Assembly: GCA_019925095.2 (NCBI GenBank)
Contig: CM034389.1
Coordinates: 16,975,435 to 17,039,434, forward strand
Reading direction: 5' to 3'
DNA length: 64,000 nucleotides
DNA from: Dendrolimus kikuchii
Taxonomy: Eukaryota > Arthropoda > Insecta > Lepidoptera > Lasiocampidae
Positions 44,666 to 55,260 of the stretch are shown piece after piece (positions within the stretch are counted from its first letter, which is position 1; the number at the start of each line of letters is the position of its first letter). A model generated the notes under the pieces. It was not told the DNA's origin. It ran no database searches and saw only the letters and a program-made list of their open reading frames with translations. The position numbers and the translations under genes are program-made.

Positions 44666-45405
44666 TTTTATTAATCTATTTAATATTATAACTGTTTCAC
44701 ATGTATATTTAGTCATTCTTTTTTATGTTTTTTTAATACATAAACTTTATAACTATTATTATTATAATATTTATATAATGTTATAATTTATATTTAACAG
44801 CGAGGAAACCTTTAATAAACTCTTCTTGTTAATAAAGAAGTCCAAAAATAATAAGTATAAGTAGGTACGCCAACTTATATGACGACGTTAAGTTTGTGGA
44901 GGCCGAATCACAAAGACAGATTTGAGTCCCAAAGAGGGGAGGCATTACGCCGGCCCTCGCAATAATCCGGATAAAGCCGGCAATTAAAATGCTCATCCTG
45001 TTCGGTATTTCATCTAGCTACAAGAGCCCATCCGAAATTATCCACCTTTTTAGGGTTCCGTGCCCGGGTGCCAAGTGCGGCATCCTTATGAATTCATCAT
45101 ATTCGTCCAATTATGTATACCGCAGCTCTTTTGCTACAATACTGTCGGCTCTATATGAATAAAATTTGGAAAGAACGTGTATTGTCCGAATACAATAGCT
45201 TAGTGATGTTTTTATATATAAAAATGTAGCATCCGTATGTTTGTGACTGCAAAACGCGTAAAATGCTTGTGGATTGAATTGAAATTTTTTCATTTCGTTG
45301 TATGTTAGGCTATAAGGCCGACTATCGTTTTGCCTAAAAACATTGTACCTGAATTTTCGAGCAATAAAGTATTTATCTATCTATATTATTATTATTGTTA
45401 ATTGC
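44666..45405. other. Intergenic AT-rich DNA
   Basis: No gene. TTAGGGTTCCGTGCCCGGGT at about 45048-45068 is a common lepidopteran repeat start. Confidence 0.45.
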
Positions 45406-45410
45406 GAGAT

Positions 45411-45705
45411 TACAGCAGACAGGCAGACGGCCCACTTGATGGAAAGCGGTTACCGTCGCCTATGGACATTTGCAACACCAAAGGTGCTACAAATGCGCTG
45501 CTACTCTCTTAAGGGAGACTGGAACCTGGTCACTAATGCCGGAACACAACTTAAGGTTGCTATGGCGTCATACTTTAGACCAGGGGTGGTAGCCATCCAG
45601 TCGGGCAAATACCCTACCACCTGGCTGTGGGTTGTTTTGTCGCCTTTTACGACAGGTCGCCCGGCCGCAGGAAATTGTATTCCTTCTCCGTTCCTGCACG
45701 GATAA
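45411..45705 (-). mobile_element. SINE-like retroposon, copy B
   Basis: A close relative of 62390-62700. Shared blocks include ACAGCAGACAGGCAGACGGC, GGAAAGCGGTTACCGTCGCC, CACCAAAGGTGCTACAAATG, TTTAGACCAGGGGTGGTAGC and CCGTTCCTGCACGGATA. It ends at the same point as the other two copies. Confidence 0.75.
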
Positions 45706-45821
45706 AACTAGTAGAAGAGTTATTTATATTTTAGAATTAAAAGTTCTTAATCTCATCCTCTATCGACGACCTCTCAACGCGTGTAATTGAGGTCTCGCGT
45801 TACTAAAAGGCTGGCTTCCAT

Positions 45822-46326
45822 TTTTTTTTTAGCCAGGGGAAATCCTATTGAGGATCATAAGCCGCGACAAGAACAGAAGCTTGAGGGGATAGTTCGGGAC
45901 CCGTGTGTGGGATTCACCAGGTCAGAATTGATGCCATATTTTACCACTCACCAGTTAGGAATATCCACTAAAACCTCTGTGTGTTCCGTCCTGCGCCTTA
46001 TGTCAGGGCAAGGGGGAGACGGAAGCTCAACCAACTCCGCGTGCCCTGGCAGGCGGGGCCCGCAGGCCACTTTCACAGCCAAAGAACTTCTTTAATCCCC
46101 CGGCATCTTTTATGTCAAATCCAGGGCGTGGGGCGGTTTGTGTCACACCCCACGGGAAGAGAGGTGAGCGCGCGCGGAACACTCGCGCTTTAATTTCGAC
46201 GACATATGCGAGTAAGTGAGAACAAAGACGTCCGTTCACGCTCCCACTCCGCCTCCTCCTTCGCAACAATGACGCGCTCGCAGAAGGAGAGCCGTCTCCT
46301 CCTTCTGCGAGCACGTCCCATCCTGG
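45822..46326 (-). mobile_element. R1-like LINE 3' fragment (copy 3, rearranged)
   Basis: The T run at about 45822-45831 is followed by GCCAGGGGAAATCC and the antisense 3' UTR seen in copies 1 and 2, with substitutions and deletions. At about 46289 the orientation flips: antisense GCTCGCAGAAGGAG is followed within a few bases by sense CTCCTTCTGCGAGC. An inverted 5' segment is the signature of twin priming during LINE integration. About 60 GC-rich bases after the flip are unassigned. Confidence 0.72.
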
Positions 46327-46419
46327 TGGGCTGCCCGCGAATTCGTCCGGGTGGAATAGTTTAAAAAAAAGGAGGTTAAAAAAACCCCCCCGATTTCGAA
46401 ACATTCTTCATTGATGCTC

Positions 46420-46585
46420 CGCTCCTATTGGTCTTAGCGTGATGATATAGCCTATAAGCCTTTCTCGATAAATGGGCTATCTAACACTGAAAGAATTTTT
46501 CAAATCAGACCAGTACTTCCTGAGATTAGCGCGTTCCATCAAACAAACAAACAAACCCTTCAGCTTTATATATTAGTATAAGATA
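46420..46585 (+). repeat. Dispersed repeat tail
   Basis: GAAAGAATTTTTCAAATCAG, then CAGTACTTCCTGAGATTAGC, AACAAACAAACAAACCCTTC and TTTATATATTAGTATAAG. The same order is at 63345-63452. This tail is common at the 3' side of lepidopteran repeats of the CTAGCTGTCCCGG type. Confidence 0.6.
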
Positions 46586-47049
46586 ATATATATAGGAAAT
46601 GCCTTGAAAATACAAAAACAATTTGAAGATTTAGAAATTAAATTAATTATAAAAATAAAGAGTCACGATTGAGGTCTCTGGCACTTACTGGCCAGAGACC
46701 TTAATCGAGTTAATCATTCGCTTGAATTTGTCAAGGTTGGGATTTAATAATATATCTAGGGAATAGTTGTTGGACACATTCTAATTAATGGGTTAAAATA
46801 GTGACGTGTTATTTTTGTAAGCCTTTAATGCAAAAGGAGGTGGGCTATGTCGTCTGTAAAGTATATTAATATTGAAATAGCTCAAAAGAGTTGGACAGTC
46901 AATGGATGAATGAAGTATATTATTCAAATAAGTTAAATCAATGGCGCTAACTAGGGCATGATAGTCGCAGTAAATTAAATTAAAGCTATGTTACTAAGAG
47001 ACGAAATTCAGATGCCTCTCATCTCTTAACATACTTTCAAACCAGTTTT

Positions 47050-47765
47050 TAGCCGACTTTAAAAAGGAGGACGGGGTTTCTCAATTCGTCTGTGTTTTTT
47101 TGTCTATGTTATGACTCGATTTTCCCGTCAATTGTAGACCGATTTTCAAAAACAATTCTTTAAATCGAAAATATATACTTCCGAATTCGTCCCATACTCA
47201 CCATGTCAGGATATGGTGAGTGGGTTCCAGGGAAATCGAGAGTAACCCTTATTAAAGAAGGCCTAAATATTTCGAAAAAAAGCCTGTATATGCATGCCAG
47301 TATTACATTTTCTACAGGCACTTAATTGTTTTGTATGCATGTTACGCGATTTCTCTTTCAATTGTGAACTGATATTCATTTTTTTCATTTGAAAGAGTAT
47401 GCTCCTGAAATGGTCCTTGGTAACTCTAAGTCAAAATCTGATGAGTGGTACGTAGGGAATTCGAGGGAAACCCTCGAAAATTGTTAATCGACTTATTTGT
47501 TACACAATATCTCCGTCAACTGTCCAGTGATTTTTTTTTTTCTTTATTAGTACATTTATACTCCCGTGGTAGTCCTATTATCACCAAGGGAAATCGATAT
47601 CGAAAAGTGGGATAGTTATATTGTACATACGTACTAGTAGTACAATTGCAACAGGCGCTTAATATATTATTTCTAAAGCTATTGAAGTATTTGCGCAACT
47701 CAAAGGTAAAAAGTATTATTTTTTTACTTGGCACCGACTTCAAGATGTTATACAGAGTCGGTTAA
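47050..47765 (+). repeat. Repeat with three internal subunits and PuPy ends
   Basis: Starts TAGCCGACTTTAAAAAGGAGG and ends GCACCGACTTCAAGATG ... GAGTCGGTTAAAT, a familiar lepidopteran repeat type. Three diverged units of about 200 bp follow one another: (i) from ATGTTATGACTCGATTTTCC, (ii) from CATGTTACGCGATTTCTCTT, (iii) from TTGTTACACAATATCTCCGT. Each continues TCAATTGT or TCAACTGT and then a GAAAGAG- or TATACTCC-type block and GGGAAATCGA or a similar motif. It is non-coding. Confidence 0.6.
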
Positions 47766-48110
47766 ATATTGTTTTTTTTTCTTTTTAGTTTGAATTCGGT
47801 TTTGTTTTTGTTAAAAAATATGTATACCCTTATGTTATACCTATATTTAAGACTGTATGGGAGCGTGAGTTTATTACGACATACATACGTTTGTATTTAT
47901 TAAAAAAAAAGTCTGAGAAAGATATAATAATAAAAAAAATTGTTAGTTAAACATGTTGCTCGGAAATTTCCTACCATTTCTTATCTTTAAACAGCGATAA
48001 TATGTTGCGAAGCAGTGTACATAGAATGGGAAGAACATTTAAATCTATATGTATGATATACAAAAAAGTTCTCCAGTCAAATTAATTTTGAATAAAATCT
48101 TTTGAATTTA
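47766..48110. other. Intergenic AT-rich DNA
   Basis: No gene recognised. It would be the 3' flank of the candidate exon at 48113. Confidence 0.4.
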
Positions 48111-48112
48111 AA

Positions 48113-48338
48113 TCATAACATCCTGATGTAGAGGAAGTCTTTGTGTACAGGACATGATAGTATAATAATTGTCTCACGTGGAGATGCGGATAATAATGTG
48201 GAGCACGTTATTTTTTGTATCGTTCCAGATTCTTTCTTCACTTTACAAAGACAATCGTAGTATTGTTTTACAAAAACTAAAAAAGACGAAGATGTCTCAA
48301 TTTGTTCTGCTACTATACAAAGCTCTTTATAAAAATCA
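48113..48338 (-). CDS. Candidate terminal coding exon, unrecognised
   Basis: Directly after a good acceptor (TTTAATTGATATTCAG, ending at 48339) a minus-strand frame runs 75 codons to TGA (48113-48115). It includes DFYKELCIVAEQIETSSSFL, then VFVKQYYDCLCKVKKESG, and RETIIILSCPVHKDFL. The composition is far more protein-like than other AT-rich frames here (mixed Cys, Lys, Glu, Ser). No upstream exon was found with certainty, and no AATAAA is close: the nearest on this strand is near 47535. I do not recognise a family. It could also be a relic of a mobile element. Confidence 0.35.
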
Positions 48339-48339
48339 C

Positions 48340-49985
48340 TGAATATCAATTAAAAAGCGAAACAGTAAAACTAACAATTACAAACTTTAACTTTATCGTT
48401 TCGTTTATAAAGCCAACTTAGTTCAACGCTACAACGCTGATGGTTATCTAAAATTAACGATCAAGTTGTTGTTATTAAAACTAGTTATATACAGTGGAGG
48501 CTATGTAAAATGTTGACATAACCGTCTAGTTCGGCACAAGCCACCACTCCAACGTTGTTGGGATAAGCTAATTAATTTCACCATAAACAAGGTAACTATC
48601 CCGTGATAAATTCAAGTTGTTCTTCATTTCTTTGGTATTACAAGCTGGTTCATACTTCTCTCAGGAGGGCCTGATAACAAATATTAGGCATTATCATCTG
48701 TATGTAAAAGACTTTGCTAATATTGAGAAGTATATTAGGAAAAAAATTCCCCCTGATAAATCCTTTAATCTTTTGATATATAATATACCAAATATATTTT
48801 ACATTCAATCAATCAATTTAGTGTATAATTATTTGTACTATAATATATATAACTTACTTTATTTTTAGTCTTTAATTATATTTTTCTAGTAATTTTTGAC
48901 AGATAGATACATAACTTTTTTTTACAACAAATAAATATATTAAAAAAAGTGGGTAATTTTGAAATATAATTATTAATATAGATATTATACTATGTAAGTA
49001 AATTATCCTATAGCAATAAAAACAGGACAATGTAATGAACTTTTATCATGATAGTATTTACTATTTGATTCTGATTAAGTCCCAGGTCAGTACAGTCAGT
49101 TAGGAGGCAAAAATTATGAATGAAACACAGAGCGTACACACACATATAAAATCCGATTATGAAATAACTTCAATACTTATATACAAATGTAAAATTAAGT
49201 GTGTTCATACATTTCACGATTTTAAGTGTGAACCGATTTGCACGAAACCCTCCTCTCTCAGTCAACAACAGATGGATGTGAGATAGGTATTTTTTTTTAT
49301 ACAAAATTAAATTACTTTGCAATCTTTTGCAAATTTGAAGATGCTATTGTTACGTTTGGCGCGAACTTTGTATTTCGTATACATAAGACAAACAATTTAT
49401 ATTCGAAAAAAAATATTTATACGAGTATGGGACACGACATCGAAGTTTAATCAAGCTAAGCTATGGTGGAAGTTTTATACCCTCCAAAGGCTAAGATTTA
49501 GAGTAAATCGTGATATTATATAAGGGAACAGAAAGCTAATGCTATTATTATACTGAGAAAGCAATGAACTCATCAATCAAAGTACTTGGGCGTTCCGCCC
49601 CCGACATCTCCGGCAATCTTTAGTCCGTAGGCTCTATCCTATAACTATGTAAATACATAACAAGTGATTAAGATGAGATTAATAGCTAATCGCTTAGAAC
49701 CGAGATCGTTTTGATATTGTATTTATGATTTCAAAGGAACACGAGTAAAAGTGTTGATCACCACAATAGATCGCTTGTTAATCACTAGGTGGTGCTCTCA
49801 ATTTCAGTTTTTGAATCGCTCCTCTGACCTCGGCCTAATAAACTTTTGCCTTGTTTATTTAAGGCTTCTTGCTCCACAAAATATTTAACGTTCGAGTTAA
49901 TTTCATTTCTGCAACATTGACGTTTCATATTTTGTCGAGAATTAATTATATTGTAATTATGTTTCCTATTATAAGTATGTTTGAT
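48340..49985. other. Intergenic AT-rich DNA
   Basis: Frames at 48617-48868 and 49238-49523 lack motifs and splice context. No repeat was recognised. Confidence 0.45.
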
Positions 49986-49986
49986 C

Positions 49987-49988
<2 letters not shown>

Positions 49989-50062
<74 letters not shown>
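49989..50062. repeat. AT microsatellite
   Basis: About 37 AT units, followed by a few GT and AT mixtures. Confidence 0.95.
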
Positions 50063-50066
<4 letters not shown>

Positions 50067-50200
50067 ATGTATATATATTTTGGAAAGTTTTTATTACTTA
50101 CAACCTTACTTTCTAATGGTTTTCTCAGTATTTTGGTTGATTTTTATTTGTCAGGTAAATAACAACTATTTTCAAGCACTCCACCGTCTGTTTAATTTTT

Positions 50201-50291
50201 ATAAACCAGAAATTATATATGTGTGTAATTTCTGGTTTATATATAAAAATAAATAAACCCATATACATATATGCGACCCATATATGTATAT
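50201..50291. repeat. Two adjacent perfect hairpins
   Basis: First hairpin: ATAAACCAGAAATTA (50201-50215) pairs exactly with TAATTTCTGGTTTAT (50226-50240) over a ten-base loop. Second: ATATACATATATG (50261-50273) pairs exactly with CATATATGTATAT (50279-50291) over a five-base loop. Confidence 0.85.
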
Positions 50292-50500
50292 CTTATTTGG
50301 TTTACAATATTTCTAGAGTGTTGGTTATATTTTAACAAGAATTTTGTATTTGTGTGGAATTGTGTGAAATCTCAACTGGTTATTGAAGAAACATGGATGG
50401 CAGGAAAGCTACCAGTAATTTGTTTTAAATTCCGTTCTTTGGCGTTCATTGATTGGACATTCTATAATTCCCTGTAATGGTATTTTATTTATATTGTATT

Positions 50501-50960
50501 AGAGTTTACCCCGCGGCTACACCGCGAGTTAACCTCTAGTTCCTGCTTCTTGTTTAAAGAGCAGGCGTTAAAACAGGTTACATTGTACAACACTTTTATG
50601 TTAGTGCCATTTGCACCCGAAAAATTCACTTAATTTTATATCGCAAACTATCCGATCTCCTAGCATTAAAACTACATTTAAACAAAATTACAATAAAAAC
50701 GATCCAGTATTCTCAGTGTTTTCCAAAAACTTAACAGGAAGACATATCGAGTTACTATCGTATTTTATAGACGACTAGAGTTTACCCCGCGGCTCCGCCG
50801 CGCGTCAAACTCTAGTGCGTACCTCTTGTTTTAAGAGCAGGCATTAATACAGGATATATTGTATTGTATTTTTATGTTGGTGCTATTTGCCCTAGGAAGA
50901 TTTACTTCATTTTATATCGCAAACTATCCCATCTCCCGGGATGAATAGTATCTATGTCCA
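50501..50960. repeat. Tandem pair of a repeat, 276-bp period
   Basis: AGAGTTTACCCCGCGGCT starts at 50501 and again at 50777. Each is followed by CTCTAGT, a CTTGTTT-AGAGCAGGC block, a TTTTATGTT-GTGC block and TTTTATATCGCAAACTATCC. The GC-rich head folds: AGAGTTT pairs with AAACTCT around CGCGG/CCGCG in the second unit. Confidence 0.75.
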
Positions 50961-51099
50961 TTTTCGGTATTCAGACAAACAGATCGAATGAAAGTCGCAT
51001 TTTTTCAAAGATTATGAATTTTTATATCTATAAACTTGATAAATGATTGGTCCCCCATACAAACTTTTATACCCTATTTCAACCCGTTCTAGTTTTATT

Positions 51100-51260
51100 T
51101 ATACAACTAAATATTGTGTAAACTACACAAACGACCAAAACTACCAAACGTACTAAAACTGCCGAAACTACCAAATCTACCAACCAAAACTACCAAATCC
51201 ACCAACCAAACTACCATAATTACCAAATCTACCAATCAAAACTTGGTAGTTTTCATTGGT
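51100..51260. repeat. ACTACCAAA-type simple repeat
   Basis: A run of imperfect units such as AAACTACCAAAT, CTACCAACC and AAATCTACCAATC fills about 130 bases. It ends with the inverse motif TTGGTAGTTTTCATTGGTAG, so the end can pair with the run. Confidence 0.8.
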
Positions 51261-51443
51261 AGATAGAGATAGAGATTGGTACAACAGACAGAGAGAGTTA
51301 CTTTCGCATTTATAATATTAATAGGGATAGGGATTTGCAAATTTTAACTCTTTAAACCGCGTGCGTACTCATCTGCGAGCCGTAACTCTAACCAAGTAGA
51401 TACCTGGTAGCATGCTCTAACGTGGACGCCGACACTGATCTTA

Positions 51444-51970
51444 AGCCTCGATCACACATAGCGAATAGTCGCTTGGATTAGGCACTCGCAGCGACTTTTC
51501 GCTCTGTGTTGTGAATTGAACATGTTCAATTTTACTCTCTGCGAATGCGCAATTGCCGCGAAAATTCGCTGTGTGTGATATGGTACTAGCTACGAGTATC
51601 TAACCATTCCGCTCAGTTTCCGTTACATGTAGAAAGTTTCTGTAATCTCCTGATTCCTCTGCATCCCATTCTTTTAAAAGGGTAGTAGAAGCCCCAAACT
51701 GTTCTCTGCGTTTAATCCATTCACGAACCCAATTTCGCTTCTTATGAGTTGTGAGAATTTAGTTTACTAATTCTGCACATACCAACCGAATACACTGTTT
51801 TAGACGTGTGCGACGAGTAGACTTACATAATTGTATTAGAGGCACAAACAGTCTGTCGAAATTCTCGTGTAGAACCCGCTGTGTGTGACAGCAGGCAGCG
51901 AAATGTCGCTGTGAGTATTATTCGCAGCATATACGCGTAGAGCGAATATTCATTGTGTGTGACCGAGGCT
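51444..51970. mobile_element. MITE with TTA target duplication
   Basis: The left end AGCCTCGATCACACATAGCG and the reverse complement of the right end AGCCTCGGTCACACACAATG form inverted repeats. TTA flanks both sides (51441-51443 and 51971-51973), as in PIF/Harbinger elements. The 527-bp interior is full of short motifs such as GCGAAT and TCGCTGTG but has no transposase. The superfamily is an inference from target size. Confidence 0.78.
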
Positions 51971-51973
51971 TTA

Positions 51974-53040
51974 GGTTTGTTGGCACGTTGCGAGCGCACC
52001 CTGTGCCGCTCGCCTCGAGCTCGCGAGCCACGTGCACAATATAATTTTTCGTTACAGTAACTGCAGCGGTTACGGTTACTGCTCACAGGTGAATACGCAG
52101 CTATAGTAACCAAAGTTTGAATAGAACAAAAGCCACGGATTTAACGACAGCAGTTTAGCACTAACTAACACTATATCTAGACGATAAATTCTATAATGTC
52201 TCATAAAACAAAAATCTCAGTAGACATACGTAAACCATGAAAATAACAAGCCCAATAAGATATTAGTTTATGACAGTTGTAAAACATTTAATGTCTATGT
52301 CCAAAATCATAATATGGGACATCGTATTTTTGGATTTATTACTTACTGAAAACGTACCTACTAATATTTTGCGTGCGGATTTTCTCATTACCATTTCATA
52401 TATTATTACTATGCTATTCTTAAAGACCACTACTGCCTGTAGGCTTTATCCCACTTGATGTCACTAAGCACGATCTCCGGCTTACCGCATCCTATCTAAG
52501 CCAGCTGCCTTGTGCAGGTCTTCCCTCGTCTCGCTTGGGGGCGCCTTATACTGATAACTCTACTTCACGTGTCCGATATACGAGTATTATCTGAATTGAA
52601 TTATTCTAGACGCTCACTGTAGGCTCGAACGTACACGAATTGTCAGCAACATGAACCATCACTTAGGGAAACTAGTGCTGGATATATGCCGAGACAAAAT
52701 TACACTGAATACAAATAGAATAAGAGCTTAATCAAAGTGCATTCTGGCAGTTGTTGAGATGAGCAGGTAGTCAACATCTTTTATTAACTACTGAATCTAC
52801 ATATTATATAAATAAACAAAATTATATTTATGCAATACTATGCCAGAGAATTGTATATATATATTGTATATAAAATATATTATAAGGAACCTAAACCAGG
52901 ATCGCTGGACAATGTCATAGGAACAGTCGTGATCATGGCAGGTGTCAGCGGGGTGTCAGTCTCCCTAGGAAGCTTTCTTTTAATGCGTGCGGGAAGATCC
53001 GTCTCGACGGGCTTCTAGCAAGTAATGCACAAAGTACCTA
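51974..53040. other. Intergenic DNA
   Basis: Includes the GC-rich stretch 51975-52035 with CTCGAGCTCGCGAGCC self-complementarity. A 62-codon frame at 52830-53018 has a low-complexity Gly/Val/Ser stretch without a known motif. No gene is supported. Confidence 0.4.
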
Positions 53041-53059
53041 AATATAATAGGAGAAAGTA

Positions 53060-54389
53060 AATGATGGGGATGAGGAATGGCCCAAAATGCTGCGCAGAAG
53101 CACGCATCGAGCGTTTGTGGGATCTTCAGCGACCGGTCCCTGCACGAAAGCTTCGCCAAGGCGAAACAAGTCGTGAGAATCCGGCAACCGAACTACCCAC
53201 TAAATTTAAACTAGCGCCCTAAATCCCGCACCTTCGCGGGATGCCACGGAATCTAGTACAGAGATACCGCACCGTGACACCCCTGTGCGCCGCTAGCTTG
53301 GTACACCCCGAGGAGCAGGGTGGGCTACTTCATTAAACGGAGGGGAGGGGTCCGCTGTTACCCCCGTATCTGGTGGCACCCTGTGACTGGTGAAGGAATT
53401 GTGCATAGCGGCGTCTTTGAATGCCGATCTGCCGAAGGCGGAGGAGGTCGCATGCAATTCCTTTTGCCTCTCAGACTCGGCGGCCTCCTTCTGCATCATA
53501 ACAGACTCACAGAAGGAGGAAACCGCCTACTGGCCAGTGACTATGGCTTTGGAGCATAGCCTCGACCACACTCCGCAGCGAACTAACCAGCCCAAAAATG
53601 GCCCGAAGTTGAAACCACTTGAGTCCGCAAGCGGCGCACTCCACGAACGTGTGAAAAACTGTGTCGAGGAGTGCGCCGCATTCGTGGCATAGGGGGGAAA
53701 GTTAGCGCTCCACAATTTGATGCAGATACTTACTTAAGCAACCATGCCCGGTGAGTATCTCCATCATTCTGTACGTTAGGGTCCCGCTTTTCCGCAAGTC
53801 CCAACGAGATAGATGGAGACGGATGGCCTCCACCATCTCTACGCCAGCTTTTGAGGACTCCAAGATCCTCCGCCATGTCTCGATCGTGGCCTCGGTCGCC
53901 CGAGCCCTGATCACCTTGATCTCAGCCTGGCACAGCACCAGATCTCTCGCCCGCGCATCCTGTCAGGAGCGATACACTGTTGCGAGCACCTCCACCTGGA
54001 GATCTCAGGGCGGTTCAGGATCCCGGACACAGTACGGTATCTTCGAATGGACCTCACCGCCTTCAGGAGGCTCTTGTTATAGCGGTGGAGTGCATGGTTC
54101 TATACGGGGGCCCCGTACAGTGCCATACTTCGAAGGATGCCCACATCGCACCCGGCCCTCCCACATTGGGAAGGAGCCTGGCTGGGGGGGGGTTGCGGAC
54201 CTAATCAGTTTGGGGACATGCTGATCAAAGTGGGCTCTGAACCTCCACATACCATGCAAAACAAGACCCAGATCATATTTCATCTAGGTCTTGACCAAAA
54301 CTGATACGCCTTGGACAACGACGCGCGCGTCTCGAGGCGTATTCATGTACGGTATATAGAATATGAGGGCCTCCGTCTTTTCAAGGGAG
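53060..54389 (-). mobile_element. R1-like LINE, degenerate
   Basis: Minus-strand fragments in order: an RT-proximal piece at 54283-54077 (YDLGLVLHGMWRFRAHFDQH, as in the YLGLxLDGxWxFxxHF motif of R1-type elements), then 53938-53702 (RRILESSKAGVEMVEAIRLH, TLTYRMMEILTGHGCLSKYL). A finger region is in a shifted frame around 53690-53600 (CHECG, FHTFVEC). A tail at 53499-53293 includes AAESERQKELHATSSAF. Frameshifts separate the pieces. It is related to, but clearly distinct from, the family at 32285 and 42108. The 3' limit near 53060 is uncertain. Confidence 0.8.
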
Positions 54390-54390
54390 A

Positions 54391-54410
54391 CCTAACTAAC
54401 CTAACCTAAT
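54391..54410. repeat. Short CCTAA (telomere-type) repeat
   Basis: CCTAACTAACCTAACCTAAT contains three CCTAA units. CCTAA/TTAGG is the usual insect telomere repeat. It sits exactly at the junction of two retroelement pieces, so it may be a target relic or chance. Confidence 0.5.
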
Positions 54411-54643
54411 TATGCGTGGGCGTAACTAAGTTCTAAATCTCACGCTCTTCCTGCCATAAGCGCGGGGCACATGGGAGGAGGGTGTGGTTTTAGTGGAGTA
54501 TTGAGTACTCGAGTCTCTACACTAGTCGGTCGATTAGTGTTTGGATTGCCCCCATAGGAATACCTCCATAATCGACTATGGTCTAATACCTAGCAAAGGC
54601 CCCGATACTGTGCGAAATGCATTTCCCCCGCCTTAAAAAAAAA
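54398..54643 (+). mobile_element. Retroelement 3' tail with poly(A)
   Basis: A GC-rich 3' UTR ending GCGAAATGCATTTCCCCCGC and a nine-base A run (54635-54643). The 7-bp sequence CCTAACT flanks it at 54391-54397 and 54644-54650, a likely target duplication. It contains GGTTTTAGTGGAGTATTGAG, similar to GGTTTTAGTGGGTATCCC in the R1-like copies. Its end resembles that at 10680. Confidence 0.6.
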
Positions 54644-54849
54644 CCTAACTATACATTGGCTCACAGCATATGTATTTTAATTAAAATAAACTTTCATAAC
54701 TCATACATGAACATAAACTACTGGAACCTATAATCTATCTATAATATTATAAAATTCTAAACATGTCGTGTCTGTAAATTGAAGCTATTTAAAAAAAACA
54801 ACTAGACTATATAAACGATGGAGAACATAATGCATTTTTTTCTTGTCTG

Positions 54850-55260
54850 GTTGGGATACACGTAAAAACTACTGGGCCGATTTCGATGTGTTTTTTGTTG
54901 ATTAACAGCTAATTCTTAGACTTAAACTGTACGCTACTTTTTATCCTGGGAATCCCTCGGGGAATGATTTAAAAAGGGCCAAATTAAAAAATCGTATTAT
55001 AATGTGATGTTTTTACTGATCGATAGCAGATTTAATGTAATAAATGTGTGATATTTTTATCCTGGGAATCTAGCGTGAATTTCGCCAGGAGCGGTTTGTG
55101 ATTGTACGGGTGCGTAAAAATTAGCCTATTCCGACACAGTTTTCACTAAAACGATAGCTTACATTCTTTTTTCAAATGCTGCAGTATTTTGTGTCCCAAT
55201 AATCCCGCGAGAATTTCAAGTCAAGCGTAGACGACGTCGCGGGCATATCCTAGTACCTAA
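54850..55260 (+). repeat. ACTGGGCCGAT-family repeat (copy 3, unbroken)
   Basis: The fullest copy: ACACGTAAAAACTACTGGGC, GTTTTTTGTTGATTAACAGC, TTTTTATCCTGGGAATCCCT, GGGCCAAATTAAAAAATCG, TTTAATGTAATAAATGTGTG, and an end near CGCGGGCATATCCTAGTACC. It serves as the empty-site reference for the split copy at 38205 and 43588. Confidence 0.68.

Noticed and set aside
48617..48868. 83-codon plus frame starting MFFISLVLQAGSYFS
   Set aside because: Partly protein-like, but becomes Ile/Tyr/Asn-rich AT translation with no motif or splice support.
49869..50256. Plus frames with long Ile-Tyr runs
   Set aside because: Translation of the AT microsatellite.
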